From Acidobacteriota bacterium (GTDB taxonomy: Bacteria > Acidobacteriota > Vicinamibacteria > Vicinamibacterales > UBA2999), in the NCBI GenBank assembly GCA_016184455.1, contig JACPCS010000137.1, forward strand, positions 1-41,520: a stretch of 41,520 bases of DNA. Direction: 5' to 3'. A model generated the notes under the pieces. The model made no database searches. It saw only the letters and a program-made list of their open reading frames with translations, and was not told the origin of the DNA. Shown here piece after piece: positions 29,708-37,851 of this stretch. The first letter of the stretch is position 1, and every line of letters starts with the position of its first letter. The translations under genes and the position numbers were made by a program.

Positions 29708-31831
29708 ATGAGCCCGTTGAGAGGGCGTGCACTGAAGGAGATCCTGATCGGCGTCCTCGACACGACCGACGATGCCATTGTGTCGATCGACGAAAGCGAG
29801 CGCATCGTCTTTTTCAATGCCGGTGCAGAGCGTCTGTTTGGATATTCGGCGAAGGAGGTGATCGGCGAACCGTTGGAGCTCCTCCTCCCGCCGCGCTGTC
29901 GTGCCCTTCATCATCATCACATCGAGGAATTTGCAAAGTCGCCCGTCGCGTCGCACCGAATGGAGGACCGCCAGGGCATCGCCGCGGTGCGGCGCGATGG
30001 CACCGAGTGTCCGGTGGAAGCCTCCATCACGAAAATCCGCGTCGGCGAGGCGTACCTTTTTACCGCCGTCGTTCGGGACATCAGCGCGCGGGAGCGCGCG
30101 GCGGAAGCCCTGGTCACCAAAACCCGTCAACTCGAGACGGCCAGCAATGCCATGGCCGCCTTTCTGGCGCGTGGGAGTTGGCAGGAGGCGAGCGCAGTGC
30201 TCGTGCGGGGCGCGCTTGACCTGACCCAGAGTGAGTACGGATTCGCGGGTGTGGTCGTCGAGGGGCCGGTGCTTCGCATCCTCGCTCATCACGGCATTGT
30301 CTGGGACACAACGGAAAACCGGGACTTCTACGAGAGGGCCCTTCGCACCTATAGCGAACAGGGCTATCTCGAGTTCAGCAACCTCAACAACCTGTTTGGG
30401 CTAGTGATTACGAGCAAAGAGGCCGTGCTGTCGAACGACGCGGCATGTGACCCTCGAGCCGGAGGACTGCCCCCCGGCCACCCGGCGCTGAGACAGTTCC
30501 TTGGGGTTCCGATTCTCAGCGAGAGAAACGTCGTGGGCATGATCGGCGTGGCGAATCGTCGGGGCGGCTACACCTCAACGGAGCAAGCAGCGCTCACCAT
30601 GCTCGGTCAAATGGCCGGTGTGCTGTGCGACAGCTATCGCCGGCACCAGCGCGAGACGTCCCTGCAAGAGCAACTTCGCCAGTCACAGAAGATGGAGGCA
30701 CTCGGTCGCCTCGCGGGTGGCATCGCCCATGACTTCAACAATCTCCTCACGGTCGTCCTGGGGTACTGCGAGGACCTGCTCCGCAACGTGCACGCCGCGG
30801 ACCCCATATATGGCGATCTGCAGCAGATCCGACAGGCGGGAGCGCGGGCGGCGGCGTTAATCAGCCAACTCCTCGCGTTCAGCCGGCGGCAAGTCCATCG
30901 CCGGCGTCGGCTCGATCTCAATGCGGTCGTGACCGGTGCGGGGGCCATGGTCCACCGAATGATTGGCGAAGACATCGAACTTCGCATCCAGCTCGAGACC
31001 AATATCGTACCAATTACGGCGGATCCCAACCTCCTCGATCAGGTGATCCTCAATCTGGCGGTCAACGCGCGAGATGCCATGCCTGATGGAGGCCGCCTCA
31101 CCATCGAAGTCAGGAACGTCGAGGTGGCGGTTGAGGATCCTTTGCACCCGCCGGAATGCCGGCCAGGCCAGTACGTGCTGCTCCGCGTGAGCGACACAGG
31201 GCATGGGATGGATGCCGAGACGAAAGCTCGTGTATTTGAGCCTTTCTTCACAACCAAAGAACGCGGGAAAGGGACAGGCTTGGGTCTGTCGATGGTGTAC
31301 GGCGTGGTGCATGAAAGCGGAGGGGTCATCGCCGTCGACAGCGCGGTTGGCCGGGGAGCAACGTTCAGAATCTATTTCCCCACGAGCGAAGGGTCCGTCG
31401 AGCCTCTGGACCGGCAACAAGACAACCCCGCGAAAATGGCTGGCTCCGAAGTCATCCTCGTGGTCGAGGATGAACCCCAGGTGCTCGCGCTCGTGGCGAG
31501 GACGCTCGGACGATATGGGTACACGGTCCTCGAGGCAAGCAGTCCCGAAGAGGCGTTGCGTATCGGTCGAGAACGCCCCGAGGTCATTGATCTGATCGTC
31601 AGCGACGTCATCATGCCGCGCATGAACGGCCCGGAACTTGTCAGGAGACTGACAACATTTCAACCGCACGCGAGCGTCTGTTTCATGTCGGGGCACACGC
31701 ATAGCAACGCTGTGTATCACGACGTCGTGAAGACCGGTGCGGTCTTTGTGGAAAAGCCATTTTCGCCAGAGGTGCTCGTCACCACGCTGAGGAGAGTACT
31801 CGACCAACGAAAGAGCCGGCGTGTGGAGTGA
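29708..31831 (+). CDS. Hybrid histidine kinase PAS-GAF-HisKA-HATPase-receiver
   Basis: About 707 residues, soluble. PAS at about 15-130 (VLDTTDDAIVSIDESERIVF), GAF-like domain at about 150-315 (ALDLTQSEYGFAGVVVEG, RQFLGVPILSERNVVGMIGV), HisKA with LAGGIAHDFNNLLTVVLGYC (His near 341), HATPase with N box LNLAVNARDAMPDGG, G1 DTGHGMD and G2 KERGKGTGLGLSMVYGVV, then a receiver with ILVVEDEPQ, LIVSDVIMPRMNG (Asp near 632), CFMSGHTHS and VEKPFSPE. All catalytic residues are present. The start is uncertain (GTG 29636 or ATG 29708). It is a possible source of phosphate for the activator or the single receivers. Confidence 0.92.
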   Translation: MSPLRGRALKEILIGVLDTTDDAIVSIDESERIVFFNAGAERLFGYSAKEVIGEPLELLLPPRCRALHHHHIEEFAKSPVASHRMEDRQGIAAVRRDGTECPVEASITKIRVGEAYLFTAVVRDISARERAAEALVTKTRQLETASNAMAAFLARGSWQEASAVLVRGALDLTQSEYGFAGVVVEGPVLRILAHHGIVWDTTENRDFYERALRTYSEQGYLEFSNLNNLFGLVITSKEAVLSNDAACDPRAGGLPPGHPALRQFLGVPILSERNVVGMIGVANRRGGYTSTEQAALTMLGQMAGVLCDSYRRHQRETSLQEQLRQSQKMEALGRLAGGIAHDFNNLLTVVLGYCEDLLRNVHAADPIYGDLQQIRQAGARAAALISQLLAFSRRQVHRRRRLDLNAVVTGAGAMVHRMIGEDIELRIQLETNIVPITADPNLLDQVILNLAVNARDAMPDGGRLTIEVRNVEVAVEDPLHPPECRPGQYVLLRVSDTGHGMDAETKARVFEPFFTTKERGKGTGLGLSMVYGVVHESGGVIAVDSAVGRGATFRIYFPTSEGSVEPLDRQQDNPAKMAGSEVILVVEDEPQVLALVARTLGRYGYTVLEASSPEEALRIGRERPEVIDLIVSDVIMPRMNGPELVRRLTTFQPHASVCFMSGHTHSNAVYHDVVKTGAVFVEKPFSPEVLVTTLRRVLDQRKSRRVE

Positions 31832-31865
31832 CACTGCTGTTGCAAGAGCGCAGACCGAGTCGTTT

Positions 31866-32183
31866 ATGTCGACAGTCGCCGCAGCGAACGTGGTCCGCAG
31901 GGTTCTCATCGTGGACGACGATGATCAGGTATTGGGTTCGATCGAACGCTGGGTCAGAGAGGCCGGCTTCGAACCGGTCGCATGCCGGACGTTCGAGGCG
32001 GCAAGCCATTGTCTCGCGCAAGACAGCCCGAACGTCCTGCTGGTTGCGGCGCAGCCGCGCTGGGATCTTCGTGGCGTAGAATCCCAGCATGAGACCCTGG
32101 ATCGCCACGGCTCTGCTGGCTGGATGGTTCACCGCCACGCTGCCCGCGCAGGAGATCAGTGCGCTGCCGCCGCCGGTCCCTGA
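31866..32183 (+). pseudogene. Receiver gene truncated at the right edge of the island
   Basis: The product begins as a normal receiver (RRVLIVDDDDQVLGSIERWV, EAGFEPVACRTFEAASHCLA, NVLLVA) but leaves the family just where strand 3 should carry the phospho-acceptor: it continues AAQPRWDLRGVESQHE into the promoter and coding region of the next gene in another frame. The second half of the domain is absent. This looks like a gene cut by a recombination junction at about 32040-32060. Confidence 0.75.
32059..32088 (+). promoter_or_regulatory. -10 box within an inverted repeat
   Basis: TAGAAT (32077-32082) ends 6 nt before ATG 32089, giving a probable leaderless transcript. GCTGGGAT (32059-32066) and ATCCCAGC (32081-32088) form an 8-bp inverted repeat that flanks and overlaps the box, so it may be an operator. 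Confidence 0.45.
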
Positions 32184-32718
32184 GGTGCTGCGCAGCATCA
32201 GGGCCGCCGACACGGGCCGGCTCGCGGTCTCCGAGGAAGACGGCCGGTTCCTCCGCGTGCTCGTGGCGACGCGCGGTGCGACATCGGTGCTCGAGATCGG
32301 CGCGGCGAACGGCTACAGCGGCATCTGGCTCGGCCTCGGCGCACGTGAGACCGGCGGCCGCGTCGTCGCGATCGAGTACGACCCCGGGCGCGCCACAGAA
32401 GCGGCCGCCAACATCCGCCGCGCCGGCCTGACCGATGTCGTGCGCATCGTGCAGGGTGACGCGTTCGCCGAGATCCCACGCCTCGCGGGGATGTTCGATT
32501 TCGTCTTTCTCGACGCGTGGAAGCCCGACTACAAGAAGTTCTTCGATCTCGTCTATCCCCGGCTCGCGCCGGGCGGCGTCTTCGTCGCCCACAACGTCGT
32601 CAACAAGAAGAACGAGATGGAGCCGTTCCTCCGGACCATCCTGACGCATCCGGCGCTCTTCACCACGATCGTGTCGCCGTCGCACGAGGGGATGTCGATT
32701 TCATACAAAACCCGTTAA
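32089..32718 (+). CDS. Exported O-methyltransferase-like protein
   Basis: Class I SAM-dependent methyltransferase fold of the catechol O-methyltransferase-like group, 209 residues. Motif I is VLEIGAANGYSGIWLGL near 66-82, acidic motif VVAIEYDP near 93, DFVFLDAWKPDYKKFFDL near 137 with the metal-site Asp, and APGGVFVAHNVV. The N terminus (MRPWIATALLAGWFTATLP then AQE) is a signal peptide, unusual because SAM is not known to be available outside the cytoplasm. It could be a membrane-anchored or repurposed enzyme. Possibly leaderless mRNA. Confidence 0.85.
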   Translation: MRPWIATALLAGWFTATLPAQEISALPPPVPEVLRSIRAADTGRLAVSEEDGRFLRVLVATRGATSVLEIGAANGYSGIWLGLGARETGGRVVAIEYDPGRATEAAANIRRAGLTDVVRIVQGDAFAEIPRLAGMFDFVFLDAWKPDYKKFFDLVYPRLAPGGVFVAHNVVNKKNEMEPFLRTILTHPALFTTIVSPSHEGMSISYKTR

Positions 32719-32722
32719 ACGC

Positions 32723-32800
32723 CAAACTCCAAATCCCAAATCCCAAAAAGGCGACAATGAAAGGACCGTTTGGGATTTGGGCTTTGGGAGTTGGGATTTG
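32723..32800. repeat. Imperfect palindrome of AAATCCC/GGGATTT units
   Basis: The left arm is CCAAATCCCAAATCCCAAA; the right arm starts TTTGGGATTTGGG and continues GAGTTGGGATTTG. The arms pair over at least 13 bp. It lies in the 79-bp gap between two same-strand genes and runs up to the arginase start codon. A relative lies at 35649-35689. Confidence 0.7.
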
Positions 32801-33706
32801 AAACCCGTCCACATCATCGGCGTGCCGCTCGACCTCGGCGCGGGGCGGCGCGGCGTGGATATGGGCCCCTCCGCGCTTCGCATCGCGGGCATCGGGGATC
32901 AGATCGCCGCCCTCGGGCGGACCGTCGTCGACAAGGGCGACCTTCCCGCGCCGATTCCGGAGACACAGCGCCCGGCGGACAAGCGCAAGAAGTACGTCAA
33001 GGACATCGCGAAGGTCTGTCAGAAGCTCCACGACGTGGCACTGAAGTCGCTCGAGGGCGGCGCGCTGCCGCTCGTTCTCGGCGGCGATCACAGCCTTGCC
33101 ACGGGCTCGGTCGCGGCGAGCGCCGAGTGGGTGCAGCGCACGGAATCGCGGCCGCTGGGCCTCATCTGGGTCGACGCGCACGGCGACATGAACACGCCGC
33201 AGACGACGACGAGCGGCAATGTGCACGGGATGCCGCTGGCGGCGCTCCTCGGCAACGAGCCGCTGGAGCTTGCCGCGATCGGCGGCGCGCCGTCGGTGCT
33301 CCCGCAGCACACGGTGCTCCTCGGCATCCGCAACCTCGACGAGCAGGAGAAAGAGCAGATCCGCCAGTCGGGGGTGCACGTCTTCACGATGAAGGACATC
33401 GACCGCGACGGCATCGCGCGCGTCGCCGAGCGCGCCATCGCGCTGGCAGCCGACGGCACCGGCGGCATTCACGTCTCCTTCGACATGGACGTCTGCGATC
33501 CGGCAATCGCCCCCGGCGTCGGCACGGCGGTGAAGGGGGGGCTCGACTACCGCGAGGCGCACATGGTGATGGAAATGGTGGCCGACTCGCGCCGTCTGGT
33601 CGCGCTCGATCTCGTGGAGATCAATCCGACGCTGGACCTCCGCAACACGACCGCCGAGTTCGCCACCGAGCTCGCGCTCTCGGCGCTGGGAAAAGGAATT
33701 CTTTAG
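32798..33706 (+). CDS. rocF: Arginase
   Basis: Hydrolyses arginine to ornithine and urea with a di-manganese site (arginase/agmatinase superfamily, cytoplasm). It starts KPVHIIGVPLDLGAGRRGVD, and the metal motifs are GGDHSLATGS near 97, WVDAHGDMNTP near 122 and SFDMDVCDPAIAPG near 225; EINPTLD closes the active site. About 302 residues is normal. The N-terminal KPVxIIGVPxDLG pattern places the start at TTG 32798, immediately after the palindromic repeat; longer frames read into the repeat. Confidence 0.93.
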   Translation: MKPVHIIGVPLDLGAGRRGVDMGPSALRIAGIGDQIAALGRTVVDKGDLPAPIPETQRPADKRKKYVKDIAKVCQKLHDVALKSLEGGALPLVLGGDHSLATGSVAASAEWVQRTESRPLGLIWVDAHGDMNTPQTTTSGNVHGMPLAALLGNEPLELAAIGGAPSVLPQHTVLLGIRNLDEQEKEQIRQSGVHVFTMKDIDRDGIARVAERAIALAADGTGGIHVSFDMDVCDPAIAPGVGTAVKGGLDYREAHMVMEMVADSRRLVALDLVEINPTLDLRNTTAEFATELALSALGKGIL

Positions 33707-33714
33707 AACGTTCC

Positions 33715-33759
33715 GGCGGGGCTGCCTCGCATGCGACCGTCTGCTCGGCGAGCCCCGCC
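33715..33759. terminator. Bidirectional hairpin between arginase and pepF
   Basis: GGCGGGGCT (33715-33723) pairs with AGCCCCGCC (33751-33759) between two convergent stops. The inner GCCTCGC and GGCGAG extend the pairing. The overall pattern resembles the leader hairpin at 37790-37835. Confidence 0.65.
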
Positions 33760-35622
33760 CTACTGGCGTCCGAGGATCCCCTCGATCTCGTCCATGATGC
33801 GGTTCATCGTCCGCATCGTGACCTCGAGCGGTTCGTCGGTCGTCATGTCGACGCCCGCTTCCTTCAGCAGATCGATCGGATACTTCGACCCGCCCGACCC
33901 GAGGAACGTCAGATAGCGCGCGGTCGTACCCGTGTCGCCGGCGAGCACCCTCGCGGCGAGCGTCTCGGCGGCGGTGAAGGAGGTCGCGTACTGAAACACG
34001 TAGAAGTCGCTGTAGAAGTGCGGAATGTAGCTCCACTCGTGCGCGACGTACTCGTCCACGACGAGGACACCCTGGTCGTGGCCGTAGTAACGCTTCGTGA
34101 TGTCGTAGTACAGCTTCGCGAGCGCGTCGCCGGTGATCGGCTCCCCCTTCCACGCCATCTCGTGCATCCGCAGCTCGAACTCCGCGAACTGCGTCTGCCG
34201 GAACACGGTGGCCTTGATGTTCTCCAGATAGCTGCCGAGCAGCGAGAGCCGCGTCGGCTGGTCCTTGATCTCGCGGAGCATGTAGTCGATGAGCAGCGCC
34301 TCGTTGAACGTGGAGGCGACCTCGGCGACGAACGTCGGGTAGTCGGCCAGCGGATACGGCTGGTGCCTGTTCGAATAGTCGCTGTGCATCGTGTGGCCCA
34401 GCTCGTGCGCGAGCGTGCTCACGTCGTTGTACTGGCCGAGATAGTTGAGCAGGATGTACGGATGCACGTCGTAGGCGGCGCCGTTGGAGTAGGCGCCGGC
34501 GCGCTTGCCATCGGCGGGGAACCAGTCCAGCCAGCGCTCGGCGAACGCCCGCGTGAGCACGGCGACGTACGCGCCGCCGAGCGGCGCGCTTGCCGTCATC
34601 ACCAGCTGCTGCGCCTCCTCCGGGTTGTAGCGGAGGTTCACCGATGCGACGAGCGGCGCGTACAGGTCGTAGTAGTGCAGGTCGTCGGTGATCCCCATCA
34701 TCCGCTTGCGCAGGCGGAGGTAGCGGTGAAACGTCGGCAGATGGCGATTGACGCCTTCGATGAGCCGCATGTACACGGAGACGGGAATGTTCGGCCGATC
34801 GAGCGACGCTTCGAGCGCCGACCCGTACTTGCGGGCCTTCGCGTAGAACACCGCCTTCTGCAGGCTCGAGTTCATCGTCGTGCCGAAGGTGCGGCCGAAC
34901 GCCCCGAGCGCACCGAAGAACGCCGACATCGCAGCCTGCCGGTCCGGGCGCGCGGGCCGCGTCCGCAGTTCGGCGTAGCCCGCCTGGTCCACCTTCGCCT
35001 GCGTACCGTCGCTCAGCGTCATTGTCGGGTACGGGAAGTCGGCGTTCGTGAGAATGCCGTAGATGTTCACCGCCGACGCAGCAAGCGGCTGTGCGTCGGC
35101 CAGCAGCTTTTCCTCGGCGTCGGTGAGCGTATGCGCGGCGCGGCGGACGATATCGCGCAGGAAGAACGCGTAGACGCCGAGCCGGGGCTCCGACGCCAGG
35201 AACGTCTCGATGGTCGCGCTGCCGATCTGGAGGATCTCCGGCTGCAGGTAGGACGCCTGGGCGCTGAACTCCGCGTAGAGCTGCTGCATCTCCTGCTGCA
35301 TGCCCTGCGGCTCGCTCAGCCGCGTGTCCTGATCCGCGAGCATGCTGGCGTACACGTACAGGCGCGCGATCTCCTTGTCGAGGCGCGTCATCTCTTCGAG
35401 CGCGTCGGCGAGCGTCTCGGCCGACGAACCGAGCTTCCCGGCATAGGCGCGTACGCGCGGCACCTCGGCGGCGATGCGCGTCCGCGCCGCGCGCCACGCG
35501 GCCACGTCCGGATAGACGTCGGCGAGATTCCACGTGTACTTCGCCTCGACCTTCGCACGGTCGCGCTCCTGCCCTACCACGGCTACTGTCATACACACCA
35601 CTACCGGCAGAACCGGCCACAC
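33760..35622 (-). CDS. pepF: Oligoendopeptidase F, exported form
   Basis: M3B-family zinc metallopeptidase that cleaves oligopeptides. The catalytic motif LAHELGHTMHSDYS is in the C-terminal third, with the third ligand Glu in FVAEVASTFNEALL downstream. Other family blocks are YTWNLADVYPDVAAWRAAR near the N terminus and FYSDFYVFQYATSFTAAETL. About 620 residues agrees with the family. A hydrophobic N-terminal stretch (WPVLPVVVCMTVAVVGQ) acts as a signal or anchor; the start may be GTG 35622, TTG 35628 or ATG 35592. Upstream lies a TGGGAGTT repeat that interferes with start prediction. Confidence 0.93.
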   Translation of the reverse strand: MWPVLPVVVCMTVAVVGQERDRAKVEAKYTWNLADVYPDVAAWRAARTRIAAEVPRVRAYAGKLGSSAETLADALEEMTRLDKEIARLYVYASMLADQDTRLSEPQGMQQEMQQLYAEFSAQASYLQPEILQIGSATIETFLASEPRLGVYAFFLRDIVRRAAHTLTDAEEKLLADAQPLAASAVNIYGILTNADFPYPTMTLSDGTQAKVDQAGYAELRTRPARPDRQAAMSAFFGALGAFGRTFGTTMNSSLQKAVFYAKARKYGSALEASLDRPNIPVSVYMRLIEGVNRHLPTFHRYLRLRKRMMGITDDLHYYDLYAPLVASVNLRYNPEEAQQLVMTASAPLGGAYVAVLTRAFAERWLDWFPADGKRAGAYSNGAAYDVHPYILLNYLGQYNDVSTLAHELGHTMHSDYSNRHQPYPLADYPTFVAEVASTFNEALLIDYMLREIKDQPTRLSLLGSYLENIKATVFRQTQFAEFELRMHEMAWKGEPITGDALAKLYYDITKRYYGHDQGVLVVDEYVAHEWSYIPHFYSDFYVFQYATSFTAAETLAARVLAGDTGTTARYLTFLGSGGSKYPIDLLKEAGVDMTTDEPLEVTMRTMNRIMDEIEGILGRQ

Positions 35623-35648
35623 GGACAACGCCCAACATCCAAGACGCC

Positions 35649-35689
35649 AACTCCCACATTGGGAATTGTGAAGTGGGGCGTTGGGAGTT
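35649..35689. repeat. Inverted repeat AACTCCCA/TGGGAGTT
   Basis: AACTCCCA (35649-35656) and TGGGAGTT (35682-35689) are complements, flanked by further GCGTTGGG/CCCAACG units. Similar units occur at 32723-32800. It lies between divergent genes. Confidence 0.55.
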
Positions 35690-35709
35690 CGGGGCACAAA
35701 CCCCTAGTT

Positions 35710-35715
35710 TATGAT
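35710..35715 (+). promoter_or_regulatory. -10 box of the metallopeptidase operon
   Basis: TATGAT lies 8 nt before ATG 35724, with no Shine-Dalgarno sequence, again as expected for a leaderless transcript. Confidence 0.45.
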
Positions 35716-35723
35716 GCGGACCG

Positions 35724-36749
35724 ATGCCGCGTCTGCCGCTCCGCCACGACTGGACCGACCTCGACGACGAGCGCCTCCTGGACGTGCGGATGTGCGATCT
35801 GCCGCTCGCGATCGAGGGGACGCTCGCCGAGCGGATTGCACAGATTCGTGAGGAGCTCGCGGCGCGCGGCCTGCGGTTTCCGCTGCAGTTCTACCTGTCG
35901 GACGAGTGGTTCACGCCAGACGGCGCCACCGCGATCGCGGTCCCTTTCTACCTGGCGCATCCGCGGCTGGCGCGGCTCGAAGAGGCCCAGATGCTCGAAG
36001 TCGAAGGAGGCGAGCACGAGTGGGGCATGCGCATCCTGCGCCACGAGTCGGGCCACGCGATCGACAACGCGTACCGGCTCCGCCTCCGGCAGGAGCGGCG
36101 GCGGATCTTCGGATCGCCGTCGAAGCCGTACCCGGAGTTCTACACGCCGAAGCCGTACAGCCGGAGCTACGTGCTCCACCTCGACTCCTGGTACGCGCAG
36201 AGCCACCCCGACGAGGACTTCGCCGAGACGTTCGCCGTCTGGCTGACGCCGACGAGCGAGTGGCGCGCGCGCTACGCGGGCTGGCCGGCGCGCAAGAAGC
36301 TCGAGTACATGGACGCGCTGATGGCGTCGATCCGCGACCGTCCGCCGCGCGTCGACCATCCGGCCGAGATCGATCCCCTGCGCAAGCTGCGGAAGACGCT
36401 CGGCCAGCATTACCGCGCGAAGCGGCGCTACTACGGGCTCGACTATCCGAACTTCTACGACCGCGACCTGCGGCGGCTCTTCTCCGACGCACCCGAGTTC
36501 GCCGCCAACATCACCGCCGCGCAGTTCATCGCGCGCATCCGCCGGCCGACGCGCCGGCTCGTCTCCGGCTGGACCGGCATCTATCAGTACACGATCGATC
36601 AGGTGCTCGCGGACATGGTGAACCGGTGCCGCGAGCTGAAGCTGCGCCTCGCGGTTCCCGAGGAGCAGGCGCGCCAGGAGTTCACGGTGCTGCTGACGGT
36701 GCAGGCGATGAACTACCTGCACAGCGGCGGGCATCGTGTGTTTCTGTGA
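35724..36749 (+). CDS. Putative zinc metallopeptidase (HESGH)
   Basis: 341 residues with the zinc motif RHESGHAIDNAYRL near 106-119 (HExxH) and a later acidic motif HPDEDFAETFAVWL near 155, where the Glu is a likely third ligand. Flanking segments FYLSDEWFTPDGATAIAVPF and RKKLEYMDALM recall the putative zinc-binding peptidase families of unknown substrate. No signal peptide, so cytoplasmic. Translationally coupled (GTGA overlap) to an ATP-grasp ligase, which suggests that the two act on the same peptide or amino-acid conjugate; this is inference. Confidence 0.8.
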   Translation: MPRLPLRHDWTDLDDERLLDVRMCDLPLAIEGTLAERIAQIREELAARGLRFPLQFYLSDEWFTPDGATAIAVPFYLAHPRLARLEEAQMLEVEGGEHEWGMRILRHESGHAIDNAYRLRLRQERRRIFGSPSKPYPEFYTPKPYSRSYVLHLDSWYAQSHPDEDFAETFAVWLTPTSEWRARYAGWPARKKLEYMDALMASIRDRPPRVDHPAEIDPLRKLRKTLGQHYRAKRRYYGLDYPNFYDRDLRRLFSDAPEFAANITAAQFIARIRRPTRRLVSGWTGIYQYTIDQVLADMVNRCRELKLRLAVPEEQARQEFTVLLTVQAMNYLHSGGHRVFL

Positions 36750-37765
36750 AGACACTTCGCATTCTCGCCCTCGTGCACGATCACCTGGTTCCGCCGGCGG
36801 ACACCAGCGGCATCGACGTGCGCGAAGCCGAGTGGAAGATGGAGTACGACGTCACCGAGACGCTCAAGGAGATGGGGCACGACGTGCGCGTGCTCGGCCT
36901 GCACGACGAGCTCCGCACGATCCGGCCGACCGTCGCCTCCTTCAAACCGCACATCGTCTTCAATCTGATGGAGGCGTTCGCCGGCGTCCCCACGTTCGAC
37001 CAGAACGTCGTGAGCTTCCTCGAGCTGCTGCGCCTGCCCTACACCGGCTGCAACCCGCGGGGGCTGATGCTCGCGCGCGACAAGGCGCTCTCGAAGAAGC
37101 TGCTCGCCTATCACCGCATCGCCGTCCCCGAATTCCTGGTCGTCCGGCGCGGCGCGCGCCCGCGCCTCCCCCGCCGGCTGGGCTTTCCGCTCATCGTCAA
37201 GTCGCTGTTCTTCGAGGCGTCGACCGGCATCTCGCAGGCGTCGGTCGTCGAACACGACGAGCAGCTCGCCCGGCGCGTGCAGTTCATCCACGACAGCCTC
37301 GGCACCGCGGCGATCGTCGAACAGTTCATCGACGGCCGCGAGATGTACGTCGGGATTCTCGGCAACCAGCGGCTCGCCGCGTTCCCGGTCTGGGAGATGT
37401 CGTTCTCGGGGATGCCCGAGAACAGGTGGCGCATCGCGACCGAGCGCGTGAAATGGAGCACCACCTACCAGAAGCGGCACGGCATCATGACCGACGCGGC
37501 GCCGCTCGACGAGGCGAGTGCGCGGCAGATTCAGCGGATCGCGCGGCGGACCTATCGCACGCTCGACCTGAGCGGCTACGCCCGCATCGACTTCCGGATG
37601 GACGGCGACGGCCGCGTCTACGTGCTCGAAGCCAACCCGAACCCGAACCTCGCCTACGGCGAGGACTTCGCGGAGTCGGCCGAGGTCAGCGGCCTCTCGT
37701 ACGAGCGGCTGCTGGCGCGGATTCTGGCGCTCGGGCTCCACTGGGACCCGGAACGCACCGGGTGA
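36746..37765 (+). CDS. ATP-grasp ligase, D-Ala-D-Ala ligase-like
   Basis: 339-residue ATP-grasp enzyme. The N-terminal part (RILALVHDHLVPP, PHIVFNLMEAFAG, LPYTGCNPRGLMLARDKALS) matches the D-alanine-D-alanine ligase fold. The ATP-grasp domain has PLIVKSLFFEASTGIS, IVEQFIDGREMYVGIL and the metal-binding YARIDFRMDG and VLEANPNPNLA. It lacks the strict Ddl substrate signature, so it probably joins other amino acids or peptides. GTG 36746 overlaps the peptidase stop. Peptide-bond synthesis beside a peptidase suggests a small peptide pathway. Confidence 0.85.
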   Translation: MKTLRILALVHDHLVPPADTSGIDVREAEWKMEYDVTETLKEMGHDVRVLGLHDELRTIRPTVASFKPHIVFNLMEAFAGVPTFDQNVVSFLELLRLPYTGCNPRGLMLARDKALSKKLLAYHRIAVPEFLVVRRGARPRLPRRLGFPLIVKSLFFEASTGISQASVVEHDEQLARRVQFIHDSLGTAAIVEQFIDGREMYVGILGNQRLAAFPVWEMSFSGMPENRWRIATERVKWSTTYQKRHGIMTDAAPLDEASARQIQRIARRTYRTLDLSGYARIDFRMDGDGRVYVLEANPNPNLAYGEDFAESAEVSGLSYERLLARILALGLHWDPERTG

Positions 37766-37768
37766 CGC

Positions 37769-37774
37769 TATAAT
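37769..37774 (+). promoter_or_regulatory. TATAAT -10 box
   Basis: A consensus -10 element 88 nt before the start of the methyltransferase gene at 37863. No convincing -35 is seen at the usual spacing. It predicts a leader of about 80 nt containing two hairpins. Confidence 0.5.
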
Positions 37775-37789
37775 TTGCGCCCCAGAGCT

Positions 37790-37851
37790 GCCGGGTCTGC
37801 GCCTCGCTGGACTTCTCCTCGGCGCGAGACCCGGCCTACGTACGGACGTAG
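37790..37851 (+). promoter_or_regulatory. Structured leader: two hairpins before the start
   Basis: GCCGGGTCTGCGCC (37790-37803) pairs with GGCGCGAGACCCGGC (37821-37835) with one bulge. Directly after it CTACGT (37836-37841) pairs with ACGTAG (37846-37851), whose last base abuts the ribosome-binding site GGAGGA (37851-37856). The first hairpin resembles 33715-33759, so it may be a repeat or the terminator of the ligase operon, and the second could modulate translation. Confidence 0.45.

Noticed and set aside
12739..32088. Prophage or transposon carrying the gas vesicle genes
   Set aside because: No integrase, transposase, phage structural gene, tRNA or flanking direct repeat was found; transfer is suggested only by context and the truncated receiver.
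32660..36246. Very long open frames on both strands across arginase, pepF and the metallopeptidase (about 1000 and 1150 codons)
   Set aside because: They are Arg/Ala/Gly-rich antisense or shifted readings of well-identified genes, a common effect of high-GC codon use.
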